NCBI RefSeq assembly: GCF_040372165.1
Contig: NZ_BAABWG010000003.1
Location: 310,001-374,000 of the forward strand
From: Hydrogenophaga sp040372165
GTDB lineage: Bacteria; Pseudomonadota; Gammaproteobacteria; Burkholderiales; Burkholderiaceae_C
Direction: 5' to 3'
DNA: 64,000 nt
The translations under genes and the position numbers were made by a program. Positions 16,453 through 25,373 of the stretch are shown in pieces. The notes under the pieces were generated by a model, which saw nothing but the letters and a program-made list of their open reading frames with translations, was not told the DNA's origin and did not search any database. Numbering within the stretch: the first letter of the stretch is position 1; the number at the start of each line of letters is the position of its first letter.

Positions 16453-17727
16453 TCACAACCAGGCCCGGCGTTGATCAAGCAATGCTGCGCGATCAACGCT
16501 GGCAGCCACCATGTTGCGGTCGGCATCGCTGACACCCACGCTTGCAAAATGTGCAGCCCAGCCATCCACCACCTGGGCCACTTGCCGAACCAGAATTGCA
16601 GCCCGATCCTTTGAGATGGCGTATTCGCTCAACTGGGTCAGCGCATTGTCCAGACTGGATTCAGACCCTCTCTCGCCAACCACCATGGCCTGGTAGCCCA
16701 GGTTTTGCAATGAAGGCACCACGTCGTACGCTGGCGTGAGTGCGTAATAGCCATCCAGCGCCAGACGCACGCTGTGGTTGCGCTCGTGGTCGTCGGTGTT
16801 GTCCATCAGGATGTTGAACACCATGCGTTTGAACAGTTCTTCGCGCATGGCTTGCTGACGATCCGGGTGGGCCAGGCGCAACAACACCGTGGACAGCGCG
16901 CCATAGGAAAGCGGCAAGCGAGCGGCCCGCAACAAGGTATGCGCTGAGAGACAGTGCAAACGGAATTCGCCGAACCGGTCAAAGCGTTCAATGGTGAGCG
17001 CGTGGCGCTGCCGTCCGTGGCGCAGGGGCAAGGGCAGCACGGCGGTCTTGGCCACGTCAATGCCAGCGCGCGCGGCCAGCGTCATGGTGGCGTGCTCCAC
17101 CAGCGGCGTGTCCACCACGTCATCCAGCTCGCTGAACTTCACCACTTGCACGCCTTGGTCGGTTTGCAGCAAGGCCTTGGGTCTTGCCCCGCCAAGGCTG
17201 ATGCCTGGCTGCACCAGGCGGCGCATGTCGGGTGACAACGGGGTTTGGGTTTGAACGTCTTCAACAGCATGATTCAGACGCGCCAGGTCGTTCAACATCG
17301 GATACGGCCCGACGCGACGCGGCTGGTAGTGCTCGCTCGACACGGACACACCCAGCGCGCCAAAACGGTCGTCACCGGCGAACAACAGCACTTCCAGCAC
17401 GGACAAGCGCGCCGGTCTTTCGATGTGCCGGATGATGCGCTCGCCCCAACGGTCAGGGCGCGCATCGTCGATCGCGCCGGGCGCGCTTCCGCGCTCATTG
17501 GCAGAAAAGCGTTGGCCCGGCACCAGGGGCAGGTCTTCGCTCAGCGGAAACTGCCACCAGCTGGGGTCGTACCGGAAGCTCGCGCAGTCGGGCACCAGCT
17601 CATGCAGACGCAAGCTGCCCACGTAAGCGGGCGCCGACGGCTTGACCAGCATCCACAGGTGCAGCTCGTCTTGCGGCACGTAAGCGGTGGGCGTCACATC
17701 GAAAGCTGCTGCCGTCCCTTGCGTCAT
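16453..17727 (-). CDS. hipA: HipA-family serine/threonine kinase toxin
   Basis: A 424-aa HipA kinase. Supporting motifs: SLGGARPKALL (nucleotide-loop lysine), the catalytic loop NILMDNTDDHERNHSV (Asp and Asn) and the metal motif TPAYDVVPS. In E. coli HipA phosphorylates glutamyl-tRNA synthetase and causes growth arrest; whether this one has the same target is unknown. The start overlaps the hipB stop by 4 bases (ATGA), the usual antitoxin-first order. All key residues look intact, so the toxin should be active when free. Confidence 0.9.
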   Translation of the reverse strand: MTQGTAAAFDVTPTAYVPQDELHLWMLVKPSAPAYVGSLRLHELVPDCASFRYDPSWWQFPLSEDLPLVPGQRFSANERGSAPGAIDDARPDRWGERIIRHIERPARLSVLEVLLFAGDDRFGALGVSVSSEHYQPRRVGPYPMLNDLARLNHAVEDVQTQTPLSPDMRRLVQPGISLGGARPKALLQTDQGVQVVKFSELDDVVDTPLVEHATMTLAARAGIDVAKTAVLPLPLRHGRQRHALTIERFDRFGEFRLHCLSAHTLLRAARLPLSYGALSTVLLRLAHPDRQQAMREELFKRMVFNILMDNTDDHERNHSVRLALDGYYALTPAYDVVPSLQNLGYQAMVVGERGSESSLDNALTQLSEYAISKDRAAILVRQVAQVVDGWAAHFASVGVSDADRNMVAASVDRAALLDQRRAWL

Positions 17728-18206
17728 GACCGGTCCGCCTTGAGTTGCGTTGGCGGCTTGCCCATCAGATCGGCCAATCCGGCTGCGGCCGGGTTGACCT
17801 TGGAAGATGGCGAATAGCCAACTTCCTCCTCGGCTGCAAGTGGCGCATAGGGGTTGGGCGGCAGAGCACCCACAGCGGAGCGACGCAAGGACTTGCGCAG
17901 GGATTGCCGCACTTTGGCCACTTCCCGCTCCAACGCCTCCGTGTCCCGCTCAGGTGCGGCCAAGTCAGCCAGGCCCATTTCGGGGCGGATGAGCCACAAG
18001 CACATGGCGTAAGAGGCCATGGAGACGGAAGGATCACCCCGCTCGATGCGGGCCATCGTAGGCAAGGACACGCCCAGTTTGCGCGCCCACTGGGCCTGGG
18101 TTTCACGCCGACGCTTGCGCGCGAGCACGATGTTCTGCCCCAGACGCTCGATTTCCTGCCGGACCGCTTCAGGGTACTCAGAGGGACTGATGTTCTGCTT
18201 TGGCAT
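17724..18206 (-). CDS. hipB: HipB-like XRE antitoxin
   Basis: A 160-aa DNA-binding antitoxin. The XRE helix-turn-helix spans ETQAQWARKLGVSLPTMARIERGDPSVSM at about residues 35-63. A longer C-terminal tail than E. coli HipB (88 aa) carries a charged coiled-coil-like segment and Pro/Ala-rich end, presumably for HipA binding. I start it at MPKQNIS, because the operator palindrome overlaps this ATG. Expected to repress its own operon together with HipA. Confidence 0.88.
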   Translation of the reverse strand: MPKQNISPSEYPEAVRQEIERLGQNIVLARKRRRETQAQWARKLGVSLPTMARIERGDPSVSMASYAMCLWLIRPEMGLADLAAPERDTEALEREVAKVRQSLRKSLRRSAVGALPPNPYAPLAAEEEVGYSPSSKVNPAAAGLADLMGKPPTQLKADRS

Positions 18207-18249
18207 ACATAGATATGCTCTTGAAAGTAAAAAAGCAATATCTATGTAT
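18205..18249. promoter_or_regulatory. Operator of hipBA (perfect 12-bp inverted repeat)
   Basis: ATACATAGATAT (18205-18216) and its exact complement ATATCTATGTAT (18238-18249), separated by 21 bp. The left arm overlaps the hipB start codon. Centre spacing is about three helical turns, suiting two HipB dimers or one bridged complex. Flanking DNA to 18360 is AT-rich, unlike the surrounding genes. Confidence 0.8.
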
Positions 18250-18439
18250 TTTCCTATGGATAGCGCTTCCAAATCAAGCGATTTGGGTGATCAATGCAGC
18301 GACATCACTCATAGATTTAACATTTTTCGACTCTATAACAGTTTTAAGCCTTATTTTTGAGTATCACAGCGGCCATATGCACCTGAGACGATTTCGCGCA
18401 CGGCAGGGCCGGCGAGCAGACCAGGTGATGCATGCCCGC

Positions 18440-19606
18440 TCATGACGTCAGCCCCAAAAAACTGTCGAGAATGTGGAAGTGATCGTCATGAAAACGGTCT
18501 TCCATGGCAGCGAGGTCGGCAATCGGCACCCACATGGCTTTGGCCGCGTCGTCCGCGCCAGCGACTTCCGGCAGGTTCTTGCATTGGCCCAGATCGAAGT
18601 GGTGCACGTGGGTGATCACGCGCCCACGCAGGCTGCGATCGGGGTGATCGAAGACTTGCACGCCGCGAAAGGCAGTGTCCATATGGACCGGCAGTCGATC
18701 AAATCCGGTTTCTTCCTGCAGCTCACGAAGGGCGGACTGGTAGATGCTCTCGCGCTGCTCCAGAAAGCCGCCCGGCAAGGCAAATAAGCCCTTGCCCGGT
18801 GCGCGCCCGCGCTCGATGAGCAGCACATGGTCATTGCATTGCAACAGCGCGTCTACCGTGACGAACACAGGCGGGTAGGGTGCGCTCGCCCATTGCGCCC
18901 GCTCTTCGCGCAGCATGGCCCATTCTTCTGCCAGCGCGCGGTACTCGGGCAGCTCCGCCCAGGTGCGCAGAAAGGCGATGGTGGAGGGCGGCACCACACT
19001 GACCAATGCCGAGAGTGCGGCCGCCAGCATCAAGGGATTGGCCTCGTTACCGCCTCCGGCAAAGTAGGCATCGCGCAGACTGCTCGAGTGCATGCGACCC
19101 TGGCTCGGCATGGCTTCCAGAGTCCAGCCGGGGAAGTCGCTCAGGTAGTCGCTGGTGGCGTCCTTGCGGTGTCCGACCAGCACGGTGCGTGGCGCCGCTT
19201 GCCCATCCTGGCGTGGCGCCACCCCGTCGACGCCTTGATGGACGGCCTCCACCCACCGACGGCTGTCGTAGTAGTCACGCACCGGCACGAAAGATACGCG
19301 GTCGAGCAGCGCCGTGGTGGCGTCGGCGTCGTGGTTGACCGAATCCGACAGAGCGAGCCGGATCATTTCGGCGCGTTCTTGCCAGGTGAACGGGTTCTTG
19401 GGCGTGCGTGCCTGAAAGGCTGAGCCGACAACGATGACGACCTTGGGCGCCAGTGCCAGCGCACGCTGGATCAGGGCGAACTGGCCCAGGTGCAGGCCCT
19501 GGAAGCGACCGATGCAGACAGCGACATCGAAGCTTGAACCCACCGCCGCATCAGCTGGTGACTTGAGTTGAAGATTGGCATCCTGAATGCGAGATGACGA
19601 AATCAT
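18440..19606 (-). CDS. nadM: Bifunctional NMN adenylyltransferase / Nudix hydrolase
   Basis: A 388-aa fusion. N-terminal half is a nucleotidyltransferase: VAVCIGRFQGLHLGQFALIQRAL and, later, GRMHSSSLRDAYF. The second half is a Nudix hydrolase with an intact box GGFLEQRESIYQSALRELQEETGF fitting GX5EX7REUXEEXGU. NadM-Nudix proteins make NAD from NMN and hydrolyse ADP-ribose. One oddity: the normally conserved HxGH reads HLGQ, so the second catalytic His is Gln. I chose the ATG at 19606 because AAAGAGAG precedes it; an upstream ATG at 19636 lacks a ribosome site. Last gene of the NAD operon, 39 bp after nadE. Confidence 0.9.
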   Translation of the reverse strand: MISSSRIQDANLQLKSPADAAVGSSFDVAVCIGRFQGLHLGQFALIQRALALAPKVVIVVGSAFQARTPKNPFTWQERAEMIRLALSDSVNHDADATTALLDRVSFVPVRDYYDSRRWVEAVHQGVDGVAPRQDGQAAPRTVLVGHRKDATSDYLSDFPGWTLEAMPSQGRMHSSSLRDAYFAGGGNEANPLMLAAALSALVSVVPPSTIAFLRTWAELPEYRALAEEWAMLREERAQWASAPYPPVFVTVDALLQCNDHVLLIERGRAPGKGLFALPGGFLEQRESIYQSALRELQEETGFDRLPVHMDTAFRGVQVFDHPDRSLRGRVITHVHHFDLGQCKNLPEVAGADDAAKAMWVPIADLAAMEDRFHDDHFHILDSFLGLTS

Positions 19607-19645
19607 GGCACTCTCTTTCAGTGAGTTCTTGACCATATGATGGAC

Positions 19646-21400
19646 TCAGTAGTGGCGTGCGGCAATCGGCATTTGCCTGCCCGCACCGAAGGCGCGGCCG
19701 CGCACGCGGATGATGGGCGGGGCCTGGCGGCGCTTGTATTCGCTGCGGGCGATCATGTGGCGCACCCGCTCGATCAGTGCACTGCCTTCTGTCGTGGCCT
19801 GCAGGCGGGCAACGTAGGCTTGCACCTCCACCGCCTCTTCACGCCCCAGACCAGCGCCTTCGATCAGGTGCTTGAGAATTTCATCGAGCACTTCGTAAGG
19901 GGGCAGGCTGTCGGTGTCCTTCTGGTCAGGGGCCAGTTCCGCAGAGGGTGGCTTGTCGATGATGGCCATGGGGATCAGCTCGCGGCCGGCCGCCTCATTG
20001 AGATGGCGCGAGAGGGCGAACACTTCGGTCTTGTACAGGTCGCCGATCAAGCCCAAACCACCGTTGGTGTCTCCATACAGCGTGCAATAGCCCACCGACA
20101 TTTCCGATTTGTTGCCCGTGGTGAGCAACAAGTCGCCCCAGGTGTTGGAGTACTCCATGAGAATGACGCCACGCACCCGCGCCTGCAGGTTCTCCAGCGC
20201 CAAGCCCTTGAGCGGAGCCTCAAACGCTTGCTCGAATCCGCGGGCATAGCCTGAGACAAGTTCGGCAATGGGGTGGCGATACAGCCGCACACCCAGGTTG
20301 GCGCACAAGGCTTGTGAATCGTCGACCGAGCCGCTGGACGAATACACCGACGGCATGGTGACCGCCGTGACCTTGTCCGGCCCGAAAGCCTCAGCCGCCA
20401 ATGCAATGGTCAGAGCCGAATCGATACCGCCTGAGGAGCCAATGACCGCCCGCGTGAAGCCGCAGCGCCGCGCATAGTCCTGCAGGCCCAGCACAATCTG
20501 CCGGCGGTAGAAAGCCATGGTGGGCAAGCCCGATCGCTTCACGTCAGGCAGGCACTCTCCTGACGCCGTAGCGAAGCGGCCCTGGGTATCCACCGTGATC
20601 GTGCGCACATCCTCTTCGAACCGCCTGGCTTCAAATGTCACACCGGCCTTGGGCTCGACGGCAAAGGATGCGCCGTCGTAGACCAGCTGGTCGTGCCCCC
20701 CCACCTGGTTCACATAGAGAATGGACAAGCCATTGCGCTCGCTGGCGGCGCGGAACACATCGTGCCGCTGTTCGCGTTTGCCAATGTGAGAAGGGCTGGC
20801 GTTGATGGAGATGACCACATCGGGCGCGGCATCACGCAAGCGTTCAAACGGATTGATCGCATATGCACTGCCGTCGTCGTTCCAGCCGTCTTCGCAGATC
20901 ATGAACCCGACCTGAGCACCGCCGATGCGCAGCACCCGGGCCACGTCCGGGCCGGGCTCGAAGTGGCGACGCTCGTTGAAGATGTTGTAGGTGGGCAGCA
21001 GCTGCTTGGCATACTCCAGCACCACTTGTCCTGCCTTGATGACCCGCAGCACGTTCTGAAGGCGATGACCGGGCCCGGCGTGGGAGACCGGCATGCCGAC
21101 CACCCAGTGCAAGGCGGGCATCTGGCGCGAGGCTTGAAGCAGGGCTTGAAATCCGGTGTCGACGCGCTGCATGAAGTGCGGGTCGTCCATCAGGTCGCCG
21201 GGGTAATAGCCGGTGAGCGAGAGTTCGGAGAAGACGACCAGATCTGACTGCTCGTCCCGGGCTTTCTGCGCTGCCTCCACCATCTTCTGGACGTTGGCGT
21301 CCATGTCGCCCACAGTCACGTTGAGCTGGGCAATGGTGATTCCGAGTACGGTCTCCGATGCAGATTGTTTGACTTCCGTGTTCTGACTGGATGCACTCAT
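19646..21400 (-). CDS. nadE: Glutamine-dependent NAD synthetase
   Basis: A 584-aa two-domain enzyme. The N-terminal carbon-nitrogen hydrolase domain releases ammonia from glutamine: Glu in VVFSELSLTGYYPGD, Lys near EYAKQLLPTYN and Cys in GFMICEDGW form its triad. The C-terminal synthetase domain has the ATP pyrophosphatase loop GSSGGIDSALT and GNKSEMSVGYCTLYGD. It converts nicotinate adenine dinucleotide to NAD. The start has a perfect GGAGGA site. It sits 23 bp after pncB in the same operon. Confidence 0.95.
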   Translation of the reverse strand: MSASSQNTEVKQSASETVLGITIAQLNVTVGDMDANVQKMVEAAQKARDEQSDLVVFSELSLTGYYPGDLMDDPHFMQRVDTGFQALLQASRQMPALHWVVGMPVSHAGPGHRLQNVLRVIKAGQVVLEYAKQLLPTYNIFNERRHFEPGPDVARVLRIGGAQVGFMICEDGWNDDGSAYAINPFERLRDAAPDVVISINASPSHIGKREQRHDVFRAASERNGLSILYVNQVGGHDQLVYDGASFAVEPKAGVTFEARRFEEDVRTITVDTQGRFATASGECLPDVKRSGLPTMAFYRRQIVLGLQDYARRCGFTRAVIGSSGGIDSALTIALAAEAFGPDKVTAVTMPSVYSSSGSVDDSQALCANLGVRLYRHPIAELVSGYARGFEQAFEAPLKGLALENLQARVRGVILMEYSNTWGDLLLTTGNKSEMSVGYCTLYGDTNGGLGLIGDLYKTEVFALSRHLNEAAGRELIPMAIIDKPPSAELAPDQKDTDSLPPYEVLDEILKHLIEGAGLGREEAVEVQAYVARLQATTEGSALIERVRHMIARSEYKRRQAPPIIRVRGRAFGAGRQMPIAARHY

Positions 21401-21423
21401 GGCGTCCTCCCATGTTTTGTCGG

Positions 21424-22632
21424 TTAGCGGCGGTCAGGCGAGTTGGCGGGCACCTTGAAGACCTGGCGCAAGTAGGCGAGGAAGGTCTGGTCATCGCACA
21501 GCGTCTTGCCGGGCGAGTCACTGAGCTTGGCCACCGGCTGATTGTTGGCTCGGGTGATCTTCATGACAATGTTCAGGGGCGTGAGGCCCATGTCGTTGGT
21601 GAGATGTGTTCCGATGCCAAAGCCCAGTTGCACCTTGTCACCCAGGGCGAGGTACAGGGACAGTGCGCGGTCAATGGTCAGGCCGTCGGAAAACACCAGT
21701 CGCTTGGTGTGCGGATCGATGCGCAGGCGTTCATAGTGGGCGAGGGCCTTGTTGGCCCAGGTAAGCGGGTCACCCGAGTCGTGACGCAATCCGTCGAACA
21801 GCTTGGCAAAGTACAGGTCAAAGTCGTCCAGGAAGGCATCCATGGTGATGACATCGGTCAGCGCGATGCCCAGGTCACCACGATACTCCTGCACCCAGGC
21901 CTCCAGGGCGGCGGTCTGGAAGTCGCGCAAACGAACGCCGAGGGCCTGGAAGGTTTGCAGGTATTCGTGCGCCATGGTGCCAATGGGCACCAGGCCCAGC
22001 TCCTTGGCCAACAGCACGTTGGAGGTGCCTTTGAACACTTCAGGTACGCCATCGCGCAGCGTGCTGAGGACTTCACGCTGCCAGGTGCCGGAAAAACGCC
22101 GGCGCGCGCCGAAGTCGTACAGGTTGAAGCTGTGACGCAGGCGATGTTGGGATGCCAGGTCGCGCAGGCGGTCTACCTTGGCTGTCAGGCGGCGGCGTCC
22201 TTCGGCCAAGGCGGTTTCCTGTGGAAAGCGACGGAAGTACAACTCATTGACGATGGCCAGCACAAAGATCTCGAAGGCCATCACATGCACTTGGGGCCCG
22301 CGTGCAACGATCTTCAAGGTGTCCCCGTCCGCGCTGGCCTCGATGAAGTTGCGCTGGAAGCGGAAGATGCGCAGGAAGTCGACAAAGTCGCTCTTGGTGT
22401 AGCGCAGTTCAGCCAGGTAGGCCAGCTCGTCTTCCTTGAAGGTCAGGGCACACAAGGCGTCGAGCTCGGCATTGACCGCCGGCAGCAGTTCGGTCAGCGC
22501 AAACTCTGGCGTGTTGCGGCACACAAAACTGTATTCCGCTTGTGTCTGCGGAAATCGGTGCAGCATGGTCTGCCACATTGAATATTTGTAGAGGTCGGTG
22601 TCCAGCAAGCTGGTGATGATGGGTTTGTTCAT
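21424..22632 (-). CDS. pncB: Nicotinate phosphoribosyltransferase
   Basis: A 402-aa enzyme forming nicotinate mononucleotide from nicotinate and PRPP with ATP. Family motifs: LLDTDLYKYSMWQTML near the start, NLYDFGARRRFSGT, and GIGTHLTNDMG in the phosphate-binding C-terminal part. Length matches the bacterial PncB class. A GGAGAAG ribosome site precedes the ATG. Second gene in the NAD salvage operon; gap to the upstream pncA-like gene is 45 bp. Confidence 0.95.
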   Translation of the reverse strand: MNKPIITSLLDTDLYKYSMWQTMLHRFPQTQAEYSFVCRNTPEFALTELLPAVNAELDALCALTFKEDELAYLAELRYTKSDFVDFLRIFRFQRNFIEASADGDTLKIVARGPQVHVMAFEIFVLAIVNELYFRRFPQETALAEGRRRLTAKVDRLRDLASQHRLRHSFNLYDFGARRRFSGTWQREVLSTLRDGVPEVFKGTSNVLLAKELGLVPIGTMAHEYLQTFQALGVRLRDFQTAALEAWVQEYRGDLGIALTDVITMDAFLDDFDLYFAKLFDGLRHDSGDPLTWANKALAHYERLRIDPHTKRLVFSDGLTIDRALSLYLALGDKVQLGFGIGTHLTNDMGLTPLNIVMKITRANNQPVAKLSDSPGKTLCDDQTFLAYLRQVFKVPANSPDRR

Positions 22633-22677
22633 GTTGCTTCTCCGGCAAGGGATATTCCTGGCTCTGAAGGGTCCCGT

Positions 22678-23568
22678 TCAAGCAGGCAGTTGGCCCCCCA
22701 GCCATCCGACCATTTCCTGGCAAGTCGCTGTGCGCACGCCTTTCGCTTTCATGTCGTCGACGAACGCTGCCGCCTGCGCCTCAAAGCCAGCGACCGGGCT
22801 CATGGCATCGGTCAGCAAAACGATCTTCTCGTACTGGCGCGATGGCAGGTATTGCACCAGGTGCTCGGTGGTGGCCTTCACGCAGTGGCTGCTGGCTTCG
22901 CCGGCAATGACGATGAGGCCGGACAGGTCGAGATCGTCGATCAGGGCTTGATTGAGTTGCGTGTCGGCGTCCTCGCTCAGCGGCACTTCTGCCTGCAATG
23001 CGCTGTAGTGCTCCGTCCATGGATTCTCACCCTTGGTGACCTTGCGAACCACGGCCATGTTGCTGTCTTCCCAGCGGTTGTAGGCGGCCCGCACCGCTGC
23101 GTGAACGTTGTGGCCCCAGGTGCCGATCTCGCAGTGCACCGGCCACACCATGAGGGTGTAGCGACCATTCGTTTCCAGCGCGTCCAGGTAGGCGAGCACT
23201 TGATCTTGGACGCCAGCGTCCCTGGGGCTATACGCGCCCGCGCGAACCTGCTCCGCGGTAATGGCCGTGAAGGGCGTGACAGCATCCCCGTTTCCTGTCA
23301 CCCAGAAGCCGGGGTGGGCGACGTCGTATTGCTGATGTGAGTCCAGCGTGACCACCATGTCGCCGAAGGCCTGGCCGACTTCGTCGATCAGCCTGGCCAG
23401 GCGAAGCATGTCCTCGTGCGCACCTTTCACTGGAAGAGCAGGTGCGACTGGGACATGGGTCAGAGGGGTGCCGATCTGCCAGCTGGTGGGCAGATCGCAG
23501 AAATCATTCTGCGGATCGATGATGAGCAAACTGCGGCGAATGGTGCTTGCCTGGGTCGTGTTGTTCAT
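22678..23568 (-). CDS. Cysteine hydrolase, probable nicotinamidase
   Basis: A 296-aa isochorismatase-fold protein. Asp in LLIIDPQNDFCD and Cys in GEASSHCVKATTEHL are two of the expected Asp-Lys-Cys triad; VRKVTKG is a candidate for the Lys. It is longer than E. coli PncA (about 210 aa), with extra segments in the middle. As first gene of an operon with pncB, nadE and nadM under an NrtR operator it most likely deamidates nicotinamide to nicotinate. The family also includes other amidases, so the substrate is by context. Confidence 0.82.
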   Translation of the reverse strand: MNNTTQASTIRRSLLIIDPQNDFCDLPTSWQIGTPLTHVPVAPALPVKGAHEDMLRLARLIDEVGQAFGDMVVTLDSHQQYDVAHPGFWVTGNGDAVTPFTAITAEQVRAGAYSPRDAGVQDQVLAYLDALETNGRYTLMVWPVHCEIGTWGHNVHAAVRAAYNRWEDSNMAVVRKVTKGENPWTEHYSALQAEVPLSEDADTQLNQALIDDLDLSGLIVIAGEASSHCVKATTEHLVQYLPSRQYEKIVLLTDAMSPVAGFEAQAAAFVDDMKAKGVRTATCQEMVGWLGGQLPA

Positions 23569-23651
23569 GATGGCCTCCTTCTCTGGACTTCAATGATGCG
23601 TGTGACAGCGATTCCGTGTGGGTGACGGGGCTTTGACAGTCTCGCCATGTG

Positions 23652-23690
23652 AGTTGTACTGTACAACTTATATGGGTTGTATAGTACAAC
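23652..23690. promoter_or_regulatory. Two tandem palindromes, probable NrtR operators
   Basis: AGTTGTACTGTACAACT (23652-23668) is a perfect palindrome around one base; GTTGTATAGTACAAC (23676-23690) is a second with 6-bp arms. Centres are 23 bp apart, about two helical turns, between the divergent pncA-like gene and nrtR. Their place and repeated GTTGTA/TACAAC half-site fit an NAD-metabolism repressor. Confidence 0.8.
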
Positions 23691-23727
23691 TTATCTGTCG
23701 CGTGTCAAGTGCTACTCCTGTACTGCC

Positions 23728-24492
23728 ATGAAAAAACCGTCTGGTTCAGCCCACCTCTCCACAGCCTCTCAAGGAACCAAAGCCAAAGGTCTGCGCTTTG
23801 AGCGACCACTGGTGACGGTAGACGTGGTGATGTTCAGCATCAGCGCAGAGCAGTTGTCCGTTTTGCTGGTCAAGCGCCCTGACGCAGAGCCAGAGCCCTA
23901 CCCCGGCCGCTGGGCCTTGCCTGGTGGCTTTGTGGATGTGACTCAGGACGCAACGCTGCAAGACTGCGCGATGCGCAAGTTGCATGTGAAGACGGGGGTA
24001 GATGCCCCATACCTGGAGCAGTTGGGTAGCTGGGGCGGCGCCACGCGCGACCCGCGTGGCTGGTCGTGCACACATGCCTACTTCGCACTCATGGCCGCGC
24101 CAGCCATCAGCGCAAAGGATGAGGGCAGCTCCCCATCAGAATGGGTGCCGGTCGAGACGGCATTGCGCCGCCGACTGGCGTTTGACCACAACGCCATTCT
24201 GGAAGCAGCGGTGGAACGTCTGCGAAGCAAGGTGGAATACACCTCGCTGCCAGCGTTCTTGCTGCCTGTGCCTTTCACGCTGCCCCAGCTGCAACGCAGC
24301 TATGAAACAGTGCTCGGCCGTGCGCTGGACAAAAGTGCGTTTCGCAAGCGCATGCTCGATGCAGACTACCTGGAAGAGGCGGGCATGCTCACCACGGACC
24401 AGGGCCGGCCGGCCATGGGCTACCGGGTACGGAACCGCGAACGCGCCGTGGTGTTTCCGCGCGGGTTCAAGTCGGGCGAAGCGCCCGGCTGA
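23728..24492 (+). CDS. nrtR: NrtR-like regulator of NAD metabolism
   Basis: A 254-aa protein with an N-terminal Nudix-like domain (about 30-160) and a C-terminal winged-helix domain (about 175-250; QRSYETVLGRALDKSAFRKRML). The Nudix box GGFVDVTQDATLQDCAMRKL lacks the catalytic Glu pair, as expected for NrtR, where the domain senses ADP-ribose rather than cutting it. Known NrtR proteins repress NAD salvage genes and are released by ADP-ribose. Divergent from the NAD operon with two palindromes between. Start at 23728 (MKKPSG) chosen since the upstream in-frame ATG lies inside the operator. Confidence 0.9.
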   Translation: MKKPSGSAHLSTASQGTKAKGLRFERPLVTVDVVMFSISAEQLSVLLVKRPDAEPEPYPGRWALPGGFVDVTQDATLQDCAMRKLHVKTGVDAPYLEQLGSWGGATRDPRGWSCTHAYFALMAAPAISAKDEGSSPSEWVPVETALRRRLAFDHNAILEAAVERLRSKVEYTSLPAFLLPVPFTLPQLQRSYETVLGRALDKSAFRKRMLDADYLEEAGMLTTDQGRPAMGYRVRNRERAVVFPRGFKSGEAPG

Positions 24493-24544
24493 CACAAGCC
24501 TCCGTGGAGGTGACTTGGGTCAGTGTTGAGGACGCTTCTGACGT

Positions 24545-25090
24545 TCAGCTGTTGGCCGGCCGGATCGCCAGGTTGTTGACGACCGATTTCACCCCTGCCA
24601 CCGTCATGGCCAGCTCGGTGGCGCGAGAGGCCGCTTCGGCGCTCGCCACAGGTCCGGTCATCGTGACATGGCCGTCAGCGGTGTCGACATTGATCTGGCG
24701 GGCGCTCAGCACCTCGTCGTCGGCCAGCTTGGCATTGACCTTCGCTGTGATTTCCAGGTCTTCCGCCTTCTGAGCGACAGCATCGGCTACGTCGCTCGCC
24801 TTTTCTTCGGTACTTTCCATGGCCTGTGTCAGGTCCTGCCTGGCTTCCTGTGCCGCTGATGCGGTGGTCTCGATAGCGGAATCGACGCGCTCGCCCACCG
24901 TCGGCTCGACGGCTGATTGCTGGCCGCAAGCCGCCAGGGAGAATGCCACAGCCGTGGTCGCCAGCATCACACCCACACGACGCTGGAAGCGCGTGCTGCG
25001 GCCAACGTCATCAGACGTTGCAATTGGCTGCGGGCAGATTTCACTCAGGTGCTTCAACGGATAGGGGTTTTGATTGAACTGATGGTTCAT
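24545..25090 (-). CDS. BON-domain lipoprotein
   Basis: A 181-aa envelope protein. Signal-like segment VGVMLATTAVAFSLAAC ends in a lipobox Cys; its position about 53 residues in makes the N-terminus unusually long. A low-complexity helix-prone stretch follows (SAIETTASAAQEARQDLTQ...), then one BON domain (LEITAKVNAKLADDEVL...HVTMTGPVASAEAASRATELA). BON proteins bind membranes and support envelope stress survival. AAAGGA precedes the ATG at 25090. Lies 64 bp after the csbD-like gene, likely co-transcribed. Confidence 0.85.
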   Translation of the reverse strand: MNHQFNQNPYPLKHLSEICPQPIATSDDVGRSTRFQRRVGVMLATTAVAFSLAACGQQSAVEPTVGERVDSAIETTASAAQEARQDLTQAMESTEEKASDVADAVAQKAEDLEITAKVNAKLADDEVLSARQINVDTADGHVTMTGPVASAEAASRATELAMTVAGVKSVVNNLAIRPANS

Positions 25091-25154
25091 GTCAGATGTC
25101 CTTTCGGTTTGTCGGTCTCGACTTCTCTCTCTTGGTGCTTCCGCTGGTTTCTGG

Positions 25155-25373
25155 TCAGTGCTTGAACCAGTGATCGGATGCGCCTTTCTCGAAGTGGGAG
25201 ACTTGCTCCTCTGCTTCTTCCTTGGCCATTCCATAGCGCTCTTGGAGCTTGCCGGCGAGTTGCTCGCGGCGGCCTGCCACCACGTCCAGGTCGTCGTCAG
25301 TGAGCTTGCCCCACTTTTCGATGATCTTGCCCTTCGCTTGTTTCCAGTTTCCTTCGATTTGGTCCCAGTTCAT
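25155..25373 (-). CDS. CsbD-family stress protein
   Basis: A 72-aa protein beginning MNWDQIEGNWKQAKGKIIEKWGKLTDDDL, the hallmark of the CsbD family, followed by VAGRREQLAGKLQERYG. CsbD proteins are general-stress proteins of unknown mechanism. Strong AGGAGA site upstream. Pairs with the downstream BON lipoprotein, a common stress-gene combination. Confidence 0.93.
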   Translation of the reverse strand: MNWDQIEGNWKQAKGKIIEKWGKLTDDDLDVVAGRREQLAGKLQERYGMAKEEAEEQVSHFEKGASDHWFKH

